Shown in pieces: positions 53,711-62,753 of a DNA stretch of 64,000 nt. Position numbers and translations under genes: made by a program. Each line of letters opens with the position of its first letter. Position 1 is the first letter of the stretch. The stretch lies in assembly GCA_009763385.1 (NCBI GenBank), contig CM019827.1, positions 93,346,177 through 93,410,176 on the forward strand, written 5' to 3'. The notes under the pieces were generated by a model. It was given only the letters and a program-made list of their open reading frames with translations, was not told where the DNA came from and did not search any database. This stretch comes from Coix lacryma-jobi var. lacryma-jobi. Its lineage: Eukaryota > Streptophyta > Magnoliopsida > Poales > Poaceae.

Positions 53711-54439
53711 GGTAGGTGGATCCGACGGCCACGCCCGCACAACTGGTAGCGTTGCCTCAACGCAACCTCACCGATTGCCGCCACGTGCCGCCACCGCTCT
53801 GCGTCCTTTTCCTGGACGTCGCACCCCCGGTTTTGTGGCCCAAACCGGGAAACCAGCCTTCACAGCCAACCCCCGGTTTTGAGGCCCAAACCGGGAAACC
53901 AGCCCACGTAGCCTGAGTTTTGTGGCCCAAACTCAGCAAACCTGCAGCACCCAGGTTTTGAGGCCCAAACCTGGAAACCGTCCTCAGCCCGAGTTTTGTG
54001 GCCAAACTCGGAAACCATCAGCGCCCAGGTTTTGAGGCCCAAACCTGGAAACCGTCCACCCGATGGTTTTTCTCTGGCTCTACCACCAAACCAAAGCTAT
54101 AGAGGGGATGCACCGCCCGTGCACCCCATCCACCGACATGTGTCCCCTGGTCCTCGACCCGAGCAACACCATGTCCCGCAAGTCTTCGCTCGTCGCTGTC
54201 CCAGGCTGCCCGCCACCACAGCTGATCCTCAGGCCACCGGTCCCTCAGTCCAAGCCTCACGTCCGCCCTTCACCGCTCCCGGTCCGTCGGCACGGCACGT
54301 CTCTACTTGACCTTCACCTTGCCCTCGATCACTGTCTCTGTGCTCGACACCTGCACAACACAAGCCAAAGAACATGCGCATTATCCCAGTTGACAATCAC
54401 TCATCACTCAGAGACTCGGCATACACCCATGTATCCGTA
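53711..54439 (-). mobile_element. Truncated copia LTR fragment, older relative of the 34451 family
   Basis: On the minus strand it begins TACGGATACATGGGTGTATG at 54439 (first G mutated) and follows the 34451 LTR for about 720 bases, including six hairpins at 53826-54048. It then stops next to TNP2 coding sequence near 53710. The remaining LTR, the internal region and the second LTR are missing, so a deletion is inferred. Confidence 0.82.
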
Positions 54440-54444
54440 GTTAG

Positions 54445-54954
54445 GCCATGGTAGAAGTTCGGGATCAATAGCCAGTCCTCCATACCATGGTGCGAACAAG
54501 CAGCGACATACTCTTGCAACCTCTCCCAAGCCTCGGGAATAGATTCCTCGGCTTGTTGCGTAAAGCTGGAGATTCTGTTGCGCAGAGCATTTGTCTTGCC
54601 CATAGGAAAGAACTTAGCGAGAAAAGCATTGGAACACTTGTCCCATGTGTCTACAGCGTTGCGATCGGTATAGAACCATTGCTTCGCTTTTCCTAGCAAA
54701 GAGAAAGGAAAGAGACGAAGACGGATGGCTTCTTGTGTTATCCCCTTAATGGTGAAGGTGCCGCAAATCTCCAAGAATTGTTGGAGATGAGCATTGGCAT
54801 CCTCATGAGCTTTGCCACAGAACGGGCTAGCTTGGACCATCGTGATCAGAGCCGGTTTCAACTCAAAATTGAGGTTGGCATCGATCACGTCTGGTCCTAT
54901 CGCTACATTAGCGACAGAAGGAGCCGAAAATTCACGAATGGTCTTGTTGGCCAT
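54445..54954 (-). pseudogene. gag: Athila-type gag, N-terminal 170 residues
   Basis: Starts MANKTIREFSAPS at 54954 and follows the gag at 2728-4770 closely: SPFCGKAHEDANAHLQQF, RLRLFPFSLLGKAKQWF, FPMGKTNALR, PEAWERLQEY, ending at NFYHGLT. The downstream residues in the frame are copia LTR sequence read as protein. The capsid domain is cut before its end and the nucleocapsid and protease are absent. Confidence 0.88.
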
Positions 54955-55105
54955 CGTGAAGATAGAACAAGATAAGAAAGAAAGAAGTTGAAGAAGATGA
55001 AGGAAAAAGATAAGAAGAGTTAAGGAAAGAAAGAATGGGGTAAGATGGGATTCGCTAAGCGGGAGCTTAAGCTAAGATAAATTCGACACGGACTCAACTG
55101 ATACT

Positions 55106-57078
55106 TGTTGGTAGTTCTTAGCTTCACTAAAGATAGTGCTAGGCAACTATCCCCGGTAACGGCCCAGGAATGCTTGTTGGCACTTGCTAACGTTGTTACT
55201 AGGAGTAGACTATGGAGTCTATCCCCGGCAACGGCGTCAGAAGTGCTTGAAGCAAGACCGGTCACTATACCTAAAGGAGTAGAGCTAAAGCAGCTATCTA
55301 CTAATGCCAAGCGGGGTTGTCAATCCCGACACTAGTAGGAGCTAGCTAGAGAGAATGCAATCTACCAGGAGGAGATTCTGCAAGCGCACAGAACTATCGT
55401 AGTAGCACTTCGCCTAGGAGTACCAAGTGTCGATTTATTTGATCCCAAGGGAAGGCTAGGGTGGTGAATGAGTTGAGTCAAGGAGGGGATGAGAGTCGAA
55501 GAAAAGAGAAAAGGAAAAGGGGAGAAGGGAAGATGAAAGGCTAGAAAGAATATATGGGTGGATAGGTAAGGATGAAATGGATGGCTAAGGTAAGGTGGAT
55601 GGATAGGTAGATAAAATGGGGTAACTAAGGATAACTAATGATAACTACTAACTAATCCTAGATAACTACAAGCAAGATAACTACGAAGCAAGATAGTTTC
55701 GAAGCAGGGCAGGCAAAAGACAATAAAGCAACTAAGTTGAGTATAGTTTTATTCCTATCTTGTCAAGTATCGAGGCGTACTAGCCTTTACCACTTACTTA
55801 GGTTGAACGCTAGCACAACGAGCCTTACTGTTAAACTGGGCCAACTACATGGTGGAATTCAAGGCACACAGGGCTGTCACCACCTGCTTGCTACCACATC
55901 TATCCGGGGGTCCAGCCGTATCTAAAGGTAAGTCTATAACTAAGCACCACGCTTAACTATATTCTAACTATCTCTACCCTAGCTTTGAATAGAGACACCC
56001 TTGCGTACGTCAGAGCAAACACTTGACTTAATAAGATAAACACTAAACTAACTAAGAAACCTATTGGCAAAGATCAAACACTAAGCTCACTAGAGATTAA
56101 CTACTATGGCTAAGTGAATTGAACTGTAGGATAGCTAGGCACTCAAGCAATCAATCAAGTATACCACTCAATACTGATAAGTAGAATAAAGTAATACTTG
56201 AAATGATGAACTAGAATATAGTAAGTGCTTGAGTAACAAGAGCAAAACCTGAACTGGAGATGAAGGAAGACTCTTCCCAGCTCCAGGACCAATCACTCGC
56301 ACGCCTCTACTCTTGAGCTAAGCCTTGAGCAGCGCTACCGCGAGGGCGAAGATGCCTTGCTCTACTAGCTACCTACTTGCCTAAGCTCTCTAAGCTTCTA
56401 ACCTAACTCTCACTTGCTTCTCTTGCTTTGCTTGGAATGGTACTGGTGTGATGGTACGAATGAAGAGGTGCCTCCAGGGGGTATTTATAGCCCAAATGAG
56501 TGAGGGGGGTACTTATAGGGGGCAGCCACCCGACCTAGGGTTAGGTCAGGTGGCGGGCGCCACCCCCTACTGGCGGCCGCCAGTGTCCTGGCCGCTGGAT
56601 GCACCGTCCTTGATCCAACAGCCTCCAGGTGTTTGTCCAAGGCGGTTTGGAAGTCGGTTGCACGTCCTAGCAATCGCCATTTAGCCTTGATCTACGCCAC
56701 TTCGTCCTGAGCCGTCTGATGCCACTGACCTAGTGACCAAGGGCCAAGATTTGGCCTTGGGGAGGTCACACGGATCGGTGACGTGGCAGGGAGTGGCACT
56801 TGGGCCAACCCAAGTGGCGGGCGCCACTTAGAGGTGGCGGGCGCCACCTAGGGGTGGCGAGCGCCACCCTCCTTAGGCCCATTTGGCCCCTGCTGAGTGG
56901 GCTTGGCCTCTGGTGGGTCCATATGTCCAAATTTGGTTCAAATCCTGCATTCAAATAAAATTCTATGGACATGTGGAATTTGGTTAGTTTGAAACCTATT
57001 TGACTACATTTCATGCCTTTTTGGTGGATTTTAGGGTCAAATGTTGATGGTAAAACAGGTGTTTAAGGACCGTCAACA
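55106..57078 (-). repeat. Athila-type LTR (1973 bp) with two internal primer-site motifs
   Basis: TGTTGACGGTCCTTAAACAC at 57078 to CTACCAACA at 55106 on the minus strand. Primer-binding-site-like motifs are at 55222-55239 and 55150-55166, 73 bases apart, inside the LTR as in the 26010-28748 copy. What follows the LTR (AGTATCAGTTGAG...) does not match tRNA-Asp. Confidence 0.85.
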
Positions 57079-57380
57079 CTCGACCACTCATAAAAAATAA
57101 TGCACGCCATCAATGAACTCTTTTGAGCGACGATCGGCATTGTACATCCAGTGACGTGTCATCGTCTGCACTATATGACATATTACATAATTATATCTCT
57201 CATTCTTATAAACAAATGAAATTATAAAATGACATATAACATAATTATATCTCTCATTCTTATCAACAAATTTAATTTTCTAGCTCAAATTTATAAACAA
57301 GTTCATGACACCCAAATTTAGTAAGCATCACTGGTGGCATATAAGTAGTAGCAGTTGAACTTGTCTAATTAATTATTACA
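57079..57380. other. CACTA sequence between retroelement debris and the viroplasmin-like ORF
   Basis: AT-rich; contains a duplicated ACATAATTATATCTCTCATTC stretch (about 57180-57265). No gene seen. Confidence 0.45.
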
Positions 57381-57698
57381 TCAAGATAACAGTGCAGCAT
57401 CATCCACTTGGCCACAACCAAAGCAACTAACAACACCTGCACATTTTTCCCACATCACAGTCCAACAAGATGGACTGCCTGCCACTCCAACCTGATAGGA
57501 AGGTAAGGTAGGGGCAGGTGCAGTAGGAATTGAGTTGATTCTTGAGTTGAAAGCCTCTAGAGCTGCAGAAGCTTCCTCAAAAGACTTATACTTTTTATGC
57601 ACAACTCCCTTAACTTTGAGGACATACTGACTGCACTCGGCCCAGCTGGTGTAAATACCTGGCTTGGTGCCCTCAAAAACAACATACCAAACAGGCAT
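57381..57698 (-). CDS. Viroplasmin / RNase H1 N-terminal-like domain protein (105 aa)
   Basis: ORF from ATG 57698. Residues 1-50 (WYVVFEGTKPGIYTSWAECS, then YKSFEEASAALEAF) match the pattern of the Cauli_VI / RNase H1 N-terminal domain, a small fold that binds RNA:DNA hybrids or RNA. The C-terminal half (about 55-105) is not recognised. The domain is known from eukaryotic RNase H1, from caulimovirus inclusion-body proteins and from assorted plant transposon ORFs; here it lies inside a CACTA element, upstream of and on the same strand as the transposase. It could be a first exon of a larger gene. Whether it helps transposition is unknown. Confidence 0.65.
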   Translation of the reverse strand: MPVWYVVFEGTKPGIYTSWAECSQYVLKVKGVVHKKYKSFEEASAALEAFNSRINSIPTAPAPTLPSYQVGVAGSPSCWTVMWEKCAGVVSCFGCGQVDDAALLS

Positions 57699-57721
57699 CC
57701 TTCTGCATTTGTAGTTGAGCA

Positions 57722-58241
57722 GTAAACTAAAGTATTATATATTTCTACTTTTAGTAAACAAATGATTTAAATGATCTCTATTTCTAAAAAAACTTAAAAT
57801 AAACTAATTAAACCGGTCACATTTTGTAAACTAAAGTATTATATATTTGTAATTTTTGTAAACAAAAGATTTAAATGATCTCTATTTCTCCAAAAAATTA
57901 AAATAAACTAATTAAATCGGTCACATTTTGTAAACTAAAGTATTATATATTTCTAATTTTTGTAAACAAATGATTTAAATGATCTCTATTTCTCTAAAAA
58001 ATTAAAATAAACTAATTAAACCGGTCACATTTTATAAACTAAAGTATTATATATTTCTAATTTCTGTAAACAAATGATTTAACTGATCTCTATTTCTTCA
58101 AAAAATTAAAATAAACTAATTAAACCGGTCATATTTTGTAAACTAAAGTATTATATATTTCTATTTTTTGTAAACAAATGATTTAAATGATCTCTATTTC
58201 TCTAAAAAATTAAAATAAACTAATTAAACTGGTCACATTTT
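57722..58241. repeat. Five tandem copies of a 104-bp repeat
   Basis: Units begin GTAAACTAAAGTATTATATA at 57722, 57826, 57930, 58034 (first base A) and 58138, each exactly 104 bases apart, with few differences. They lie just upstream of the viroplasmin-like ORF on its strand, inside the CACTA element. Confidence 0.92.
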
Positions 58242-58544
58242 GTTTTTAGGGTACTAATTTAAACTATCAAGTGAATGAACTCAAAATAGCTTCAAAAACC
58301 ACATATATATATATATATGGCAGCTAAAAGTATGAAAAACTGAAGCCAGTAACCTTTGAATGAGTCGATGTCGACGTAGATGTGATGAAATAGATCAATC
58401 ACCGGAAATATGTTAACAAACAAAAATCACCGAAGAAGAGAGCAAACAAGCAGCAAAGTAAGAACTCAATGAAAAAAATGAAGACTGAGAGAGCTCGGGC
58501 AGGGCTGAAGAAGGTGGAAGAACAGTTCAAATATAGGGAGAGAC

Positions 58545-58870
58545 ATTTAGTCCCAGCCCTTGTTCCTAGCCGGGGCTAAATGCCAACATTTAGCCCCGGC
58601 TGGATACAACAACCGGGGCAAAACCTTTTAGTCCCGGTTGGTGTTACCAACCGGGGCTAAAGATGCCAACATTTAGCTCCGGCTGGATACACCAACCGGG
58701 GCAAAATCTTTAGTCCCGGTTGGTGTTACCAACCAGGGCTAAAGATTGACCTTTAGCCCCAGTTGGTAACACCAACCGGGACTAAAGGCCCCTCTGACAA
58801 ATGAGCCGTTGGGCTGGGGAACTTTAGTCCTGGTTGGTGTTACCAACCGGGGATAAAGACCTCTCTAGTC
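58545..58870. repeat. Right subterminal repeat array of CACTA
   Basis: Multiple copies of TTTAGTCCCGGTTGGTGTTACCAACCGGGGCTAAA-type inverted words, matching the left array. Confidence 0.88.
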
Positions 58871-58942
58871 CCGGACGTAAATTTTTCCGTGACTAATACT
58901 GATTTTGCAAATCGTCCAAAGGTCTGTTCTCTAGTAGTGTAT

Positions 58943-59648
58943 CATGCTACTAAATTGAGATCACTTACACATTTCACCCATCTTCCACATAAATGCTCAT
59001 GATTATCTATTGCTATCCTCCCAAAAGTTTGTTGGAAGCATGTGGCTATTGAAAAAAAGAAAAAAAAAGAAAAAAAAATCCGAGAAAATAAAAAGGGACA
59101 AGTGTCTGAAACCTCAAAAAGACAGATCCCGAGGAAATAAAAAGGGACAAGTGTCTGAAACCTCAAAAAAAAGAAAGAAAAAAAAGAGAATAAAAAATAT
59201 GAACATCAGAAAAAATGGGCACGTGTCCGCCAGTAGAATTAGCCTGATAGCCATGTGTTTCTAATAGACAAAAGAGAGTGATATATTCAAAAGAGCATCT
59301 GCCTCCATTTTCCATACACATGCACTTCTCGATTCAATGGTATGGTTGACTTTCTCTTTGGATCCACTGTTTAATTTGGCAACATATGTTTTTGAAAATT
59401 CATAAAAACTCCGGGATAATGGTGGAGTGAAAGAGCAAGAGACATAGTGCTTGATTTGATCGTTCCATCTTTCAATTACTCAAGATTCAAGGTAAAGTAC
59501 TAAGCCCCGTGATGAATAATATGATATCTTTTTCTAATCCAAATAAGAACTTTTGTTTGAATGCTTGTGTACTTGTTGGAAGTGAAAAAATTGTAGCAAC
59601 TCTTGATCCACTATTAAGTTTGACTTTGCTAAGGGACTAGCAAATGGT
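58943..59648 (+). other. 3' internal region of the Athila-type element
   Basis: Non-coding. Contains A-rich tracts and a tandem duplication of about 60 bases (59080-59170, unit AAATAAAAAGGGACAAGTGT...). The purine tract follows. Confidence 0.55.
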
Positions 59649-59663
59649 AAGCTTGGGGGAACT
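59649..59663 (+). other. Polypurine tract of the Athila-type element
   Basis: AAGCTTGGGGGAACT, directly before the 3' LTR start TGTTGACGG at 59664; the expected plus-strand primer position. Confidence 0.75.
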
Positions 59664-59948
59664 TGTTGACGGTCCTTATAGTCAATATTATACCAACAAC
59701 TATTATATGAATTAACATGAAATAAACCATAAAGCATAGTTGGAGGGTTTATTCTAACGAGTTCCACGAGTTTTGGTGATCTCCGCTGTTTTGCAGGATA
59801 TTCAATTTTCACCGAATAAAACTATCTCAAATGGAGAATTGGAGTACACCATTACATAGAGCTCGTCGCACTGGTCGAAATAGATATATTATTTGCTATT
59901 TTTGGAGTAAGGAATAAAAAGATATGAATTTTGCAAATTAAAAAAGGA

Positions 59949-59976
59949 GTGCTGACGTCGTCGCTGACGTCAGCAC
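59949..59976 (+). promoter_or_regulatory. Paired TGACGTC palindrome, 3' LTR copy
   Basis: Counterpart of 30275-30302 with one arm base changed (GACGTCG); the inverted structure is otherwise kept. Confidence 0.55.
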
Positions 59977-60046
59977 CCCGAGGTCAACCAACCAACCAAC
60001 GCCACGTGGACCATGGGACTCACGCGTGCGCTGCAATTGCACGCTC

Positions 60047-60519
60047 TTCATTTGGAAACTCGTAACCTCGGGGGTTTCCTCGCGTTTTCCCTGGGAAGAA
60101 ACGACACGCGGATATTAGACGCCGGGCAATCTACCATGGCATTTGGAAGCGCTCGCGATGGGGACGCCTCACCCGACCCACGCGTTTTCTGCGGGGCAAG
60201 ACCTCCCGACCTCGACCCCTCGGGCGGCTCTTCCCGGGCTGCGTCCCGTCCGACAGCATCGCTCGACAGCCGCTCCACAGTTCGCCTCGTCTAGGTGCCC
60301 ACGAGTCTTGACGCAATAACGCTGCACACTGCCAAGCCAAGCAGGACACGGCAAGTCGCTCCCGTGCTAAGCCTACCTCGGCAGGATTGTTCCAAATTGC
60401 GACAGGGGAAGAGAAATGGTGGCACGGGAAATAACAGGGTTTCGAGCTAGCCATTAAATCCCCCTCGGGGCCTAGCGTGCCCTGGGCTTGCCTCCCCTTG
60501 CTCCCAAAGGAGCCCTGGC
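60047..60519. other. GC-rich segment present only in the 3' LTR
   Basis: About 473 GC-rich bases between GCACGCTC and GCGGGAGGAG, which are adjacent in the 5' LTR. It lacks terminal inverted repeats or a TSD, so deletion from the 5' LTR is as likely as insertion here. ORFs in it are unsupported. Confidence 0.6.
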
Positions 60520-62753
60520 GGGAGGAGTACGAACACCGGGGACAGCTGGCGGCCAAGTATAGGAGGAAGCACAGCAACCGCACGGACGCTTGGGCGGGAG
60601 TGCTCAGGCGCTCGGTCGACTAATGCCAAAGCGACACGTGCCCAGGCAAAGCAGTACGCGCGCGTGCACTCGCGCGGGCATGCGAAGCGCTGACGCCGGC
60701 CGGCCTGGGCCCACCTAGAAGCTGCTCCTCCTTCGCGTGACGTGCTCCAACCGACCTCTTCGACGCATCTTGGCCCATTAAGGCCCATGTGCACATGGTG
60801 AAGGATTTAGTACGATATCGTTTGCTCAAGATGGAGGGGAGGCGAGGAGCCCCTATATAATAAACCCTAGACCCCCTGAGGCAAAACATCATCTGGGAGT
60901 TGTAGAGGCGTCCCTCAAAGGACAACATCTCCTCTCTAAAGAATTAGGTTTAGATTTTCCAATGTAATAGATTTGTTCTAGTCGGGAGTTAGGGAGAGCG
61001 GAGCTACGCTTCGGTTCCGGAGGAGTCTTCAGAGTTTTGGTATGTCTTTTTTTTTAAGACTTATGCTTTAATATATTTATCTTCTCTATTTATTTTATGT
61101 TTTTTTATGTTTTATTATATGATTAGTATAGTTGTTATATCTTGGCATGAGATCTTTGTTCGTATTGAGTGGTCTAGTTATCCTTAGTAATTAGAGTAGT
61201 AATCGATAGATTAGACATGGTGTTTAGTCTATAGGTTACCTGAGGTTGCGCTCAATCCCACGGAATAGTTGTGGTAGCCCCAGGGGTGACAGCTTTGTTA
61301 GGCCTTCAAAGTCCACCACGTTCGGATTGATGTTTTCGTAGAGCTTTTGGCAGCCTTCCCCTGACTACTTTCTTCCCAGTCTTTTTCTCGAGTCAGAAAG
61401 GTACTGTTGCTCCAAAGTGCCAATGTTTACGACTTTTATATCTTTTCATCTTTGTTGCCTTAGAACCCAAGTAATAGAGAAGTATATAGGAACCTTGATC
61501 TCTCCCGTTGTCCTCCCACTATAGTTATCTATACATTTATCATTGAATTCTCTTTGATGTGCTTTAATTATCATATATCAATTACTCCTGCTTTAGTCTA
61601 ATTAGTATTCTGAGTTAATAGATGCATGATAGTGAGTTATCAGATTCTTGATCCTTGCTTCCCTATGGTAAAATATAAGTAACGATCCTGGAATACTCCC
61701 GGTAAAATGCTACAATGGTGTTCTGTGCGCTTGCGGAATCTTTCTATTTGCGTTAACGAACGTCAACACCACTGTTCTGAGAGAGTGCCCTGAGGGGCAC
61801 ATCGGACGCTGGCATCGGACGCTGAGGGCCAACGTCCGATGTTCATGTAGAGAGGTTCCAGAGAGGTCAGACTCGCATTGGACGCGTCTGAGGCGAGAGC
61901 ATCGGATACCCTTTAAACAGTCTGACACAAAAGTACAGTTGACTGTTGGGTCGAGGGCATCGGCGCGTCAGATGCCCCCGAAAACTGTGTTGTTCGGTGC
62001 TCTTTTGGATGGCCGGTTGGGGGGAGTATTTATACACCTCCCCCTCCTCCATTAGAGTGTTCTTGCCCATTCCATCTGCTGAAATACACATTGTGAGTGT
62101 GAGAAAGAGCAAGAGCCCTAGTGAGGTTGAGAGAATCCCTAATTGTCAGAATTAGTGACCTCATTAGCGAAAGAGAGTAGCAAGTGTGCATCCATCCATC
62201 TCTTTGGCCTTGGCTTGGTCAAGCGAGAGTTCTAGCTTGTTACTCTTGGTGATCGGCATCACCTATACGGCTTGGTGGTGATCGTGAAGCTTGGAGAGCA
62301 TCCGGAGGCATTGTGGATGACCCAAACAAGATTGTGACCGGTAGTGAGCGATTCACCGGGCCAGAGTGGAGAAGAATCAGCTCATAGTGAGCACTTGATC
62401 CTTGCGCGGATCAAGAGGGAGCGATACCCTTGCGCGGGTGCTCCAACGAGGACTAGGGGTGTGCCGACACCTTGATACCTCGGCAAAAATATCATCGAGT
62501 CATCTCTACTCTCTTTACTTATGCATTTACATTTGAGCAATTCAATTCCGCAATTTACTTGTTGTTCTTCCATATTTGAATTGTCATGCTAGAGTAGAAA
62601 TGGTTTAGTGATAGTCTTTTGTGCGGTAGAGTTTAGAGAAACACACTTCTAGGCACAAGAGGTTAATTGGGCTTGATAGATTTTAATTGTTGCAAGAATT
62701 TTTAGAAAAGCCCATTCACCCCCCCTCTTGGGCATCTTGATCCTTTCATACCC

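Larger units (their letters stand above)
54443..57078 (-). mobile_element. 5' part of an Athila-type element: LTR, primer-site units, start of gag
   Basis: Minus strand: LTR 57078-55106, short leader, gag start 54954-54445, then truncation at the copia LTR. The LTR belongs to the same family as the solo LTR at 26010-28748. The other half is lost, probably in the deletion that also truncated the copia LTR and TNP2. GGTGGCGGGCGCCACC-type palindromes are at 56549-56585 and 56813-56870. Confidence 0.85.
47728..58939 (-). mobile_element. CACTA (En/Spm-like) DNA transposon, 11.2 kb
   Basis: The left terminus is CACTACTGCACGA and the right terminus, read inward, CACTACTAGAGAA, with the 3-bp TSD TAT at 47725-47727 and 58940-58942, as expected for CACTA. 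Both ends carry subterminal arrays of the TTTAGTCCCGGTTGG inverted word (47749-47965; 58545-58870). Gene content on the minus strand: a viroplasmin-like ORF (57381-57698), a TNP2 transposase (50464-53710) and a Ulp1-like protease (48309-49302), all in decay. It contains retroelement debris at 53711-57078. It is inserted in the Athila-type element at 29999-61768. Confidence 0.92.
29999..61768 (+). mobile_element. Athila-type Ty3/gypsy element hosting a copia and a CACTA insertion
   Basis: Both ends start/finish TGTTGACGGTCC...CGTCAACA and share the TSD CCACT (29994-29998; 61769-61773). It has a single tRNA-Asp primer-binding site at 31511-31528, eight bases after the LTR end, and a purine tract GCTTGGGGGAACT before the 3' LTR. 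Own sequence is about 8.7 kb after removing the insertions at 34451-46322 and 47728-58939. The coding region is decayed; only the C-terminal part of the protease is clearly recognisable (33467-33631). LTR divergence is about 4% in the first 300 bp by eye, much older than the copia insertions. Confidence 0.9.
59664..61768 (+). repeat. 3' LTR of the Athila-type element
   Basis: 2105 bp, 600 bp longer than the 5' LTR because of extra segments at about 60047-60519 and 60868-60970. TSD CCACT follows at 61769. Confidence 0.88.
29441..62748 (+). mobile_element. Solo Sirevirus-like LTR split by a 31.8-kb insertion
   Basis: The left part (29441-29998) starts TGAACGCATC; the right part (61774-62748) ends ATTCACCCCCCCTCTTGGG...CCTTTCA. 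A perfect TSD TACCC is at 29436-29440 and 62749-62753. The joined LTR is about 1.5 kb with no internal region, so it is a solo LTR left by recombination. It carries CATCGGACGC-type palindromic words on both sides of the insertion (29880-29990; 61795-61980). Confidence 0.88.

Noticed and set aside
57722..58241. CRISPR-like array
   Set aside because: Units are contiguous 104-bp tandem repeats without spacers, in a plant transposon.
60131..60583. 150-aa minus-strand ORF in the 3' LTR-specific segment
   Set aside because: GC-rich open frame by chance; ends inside LTR sequence and shows no domain.
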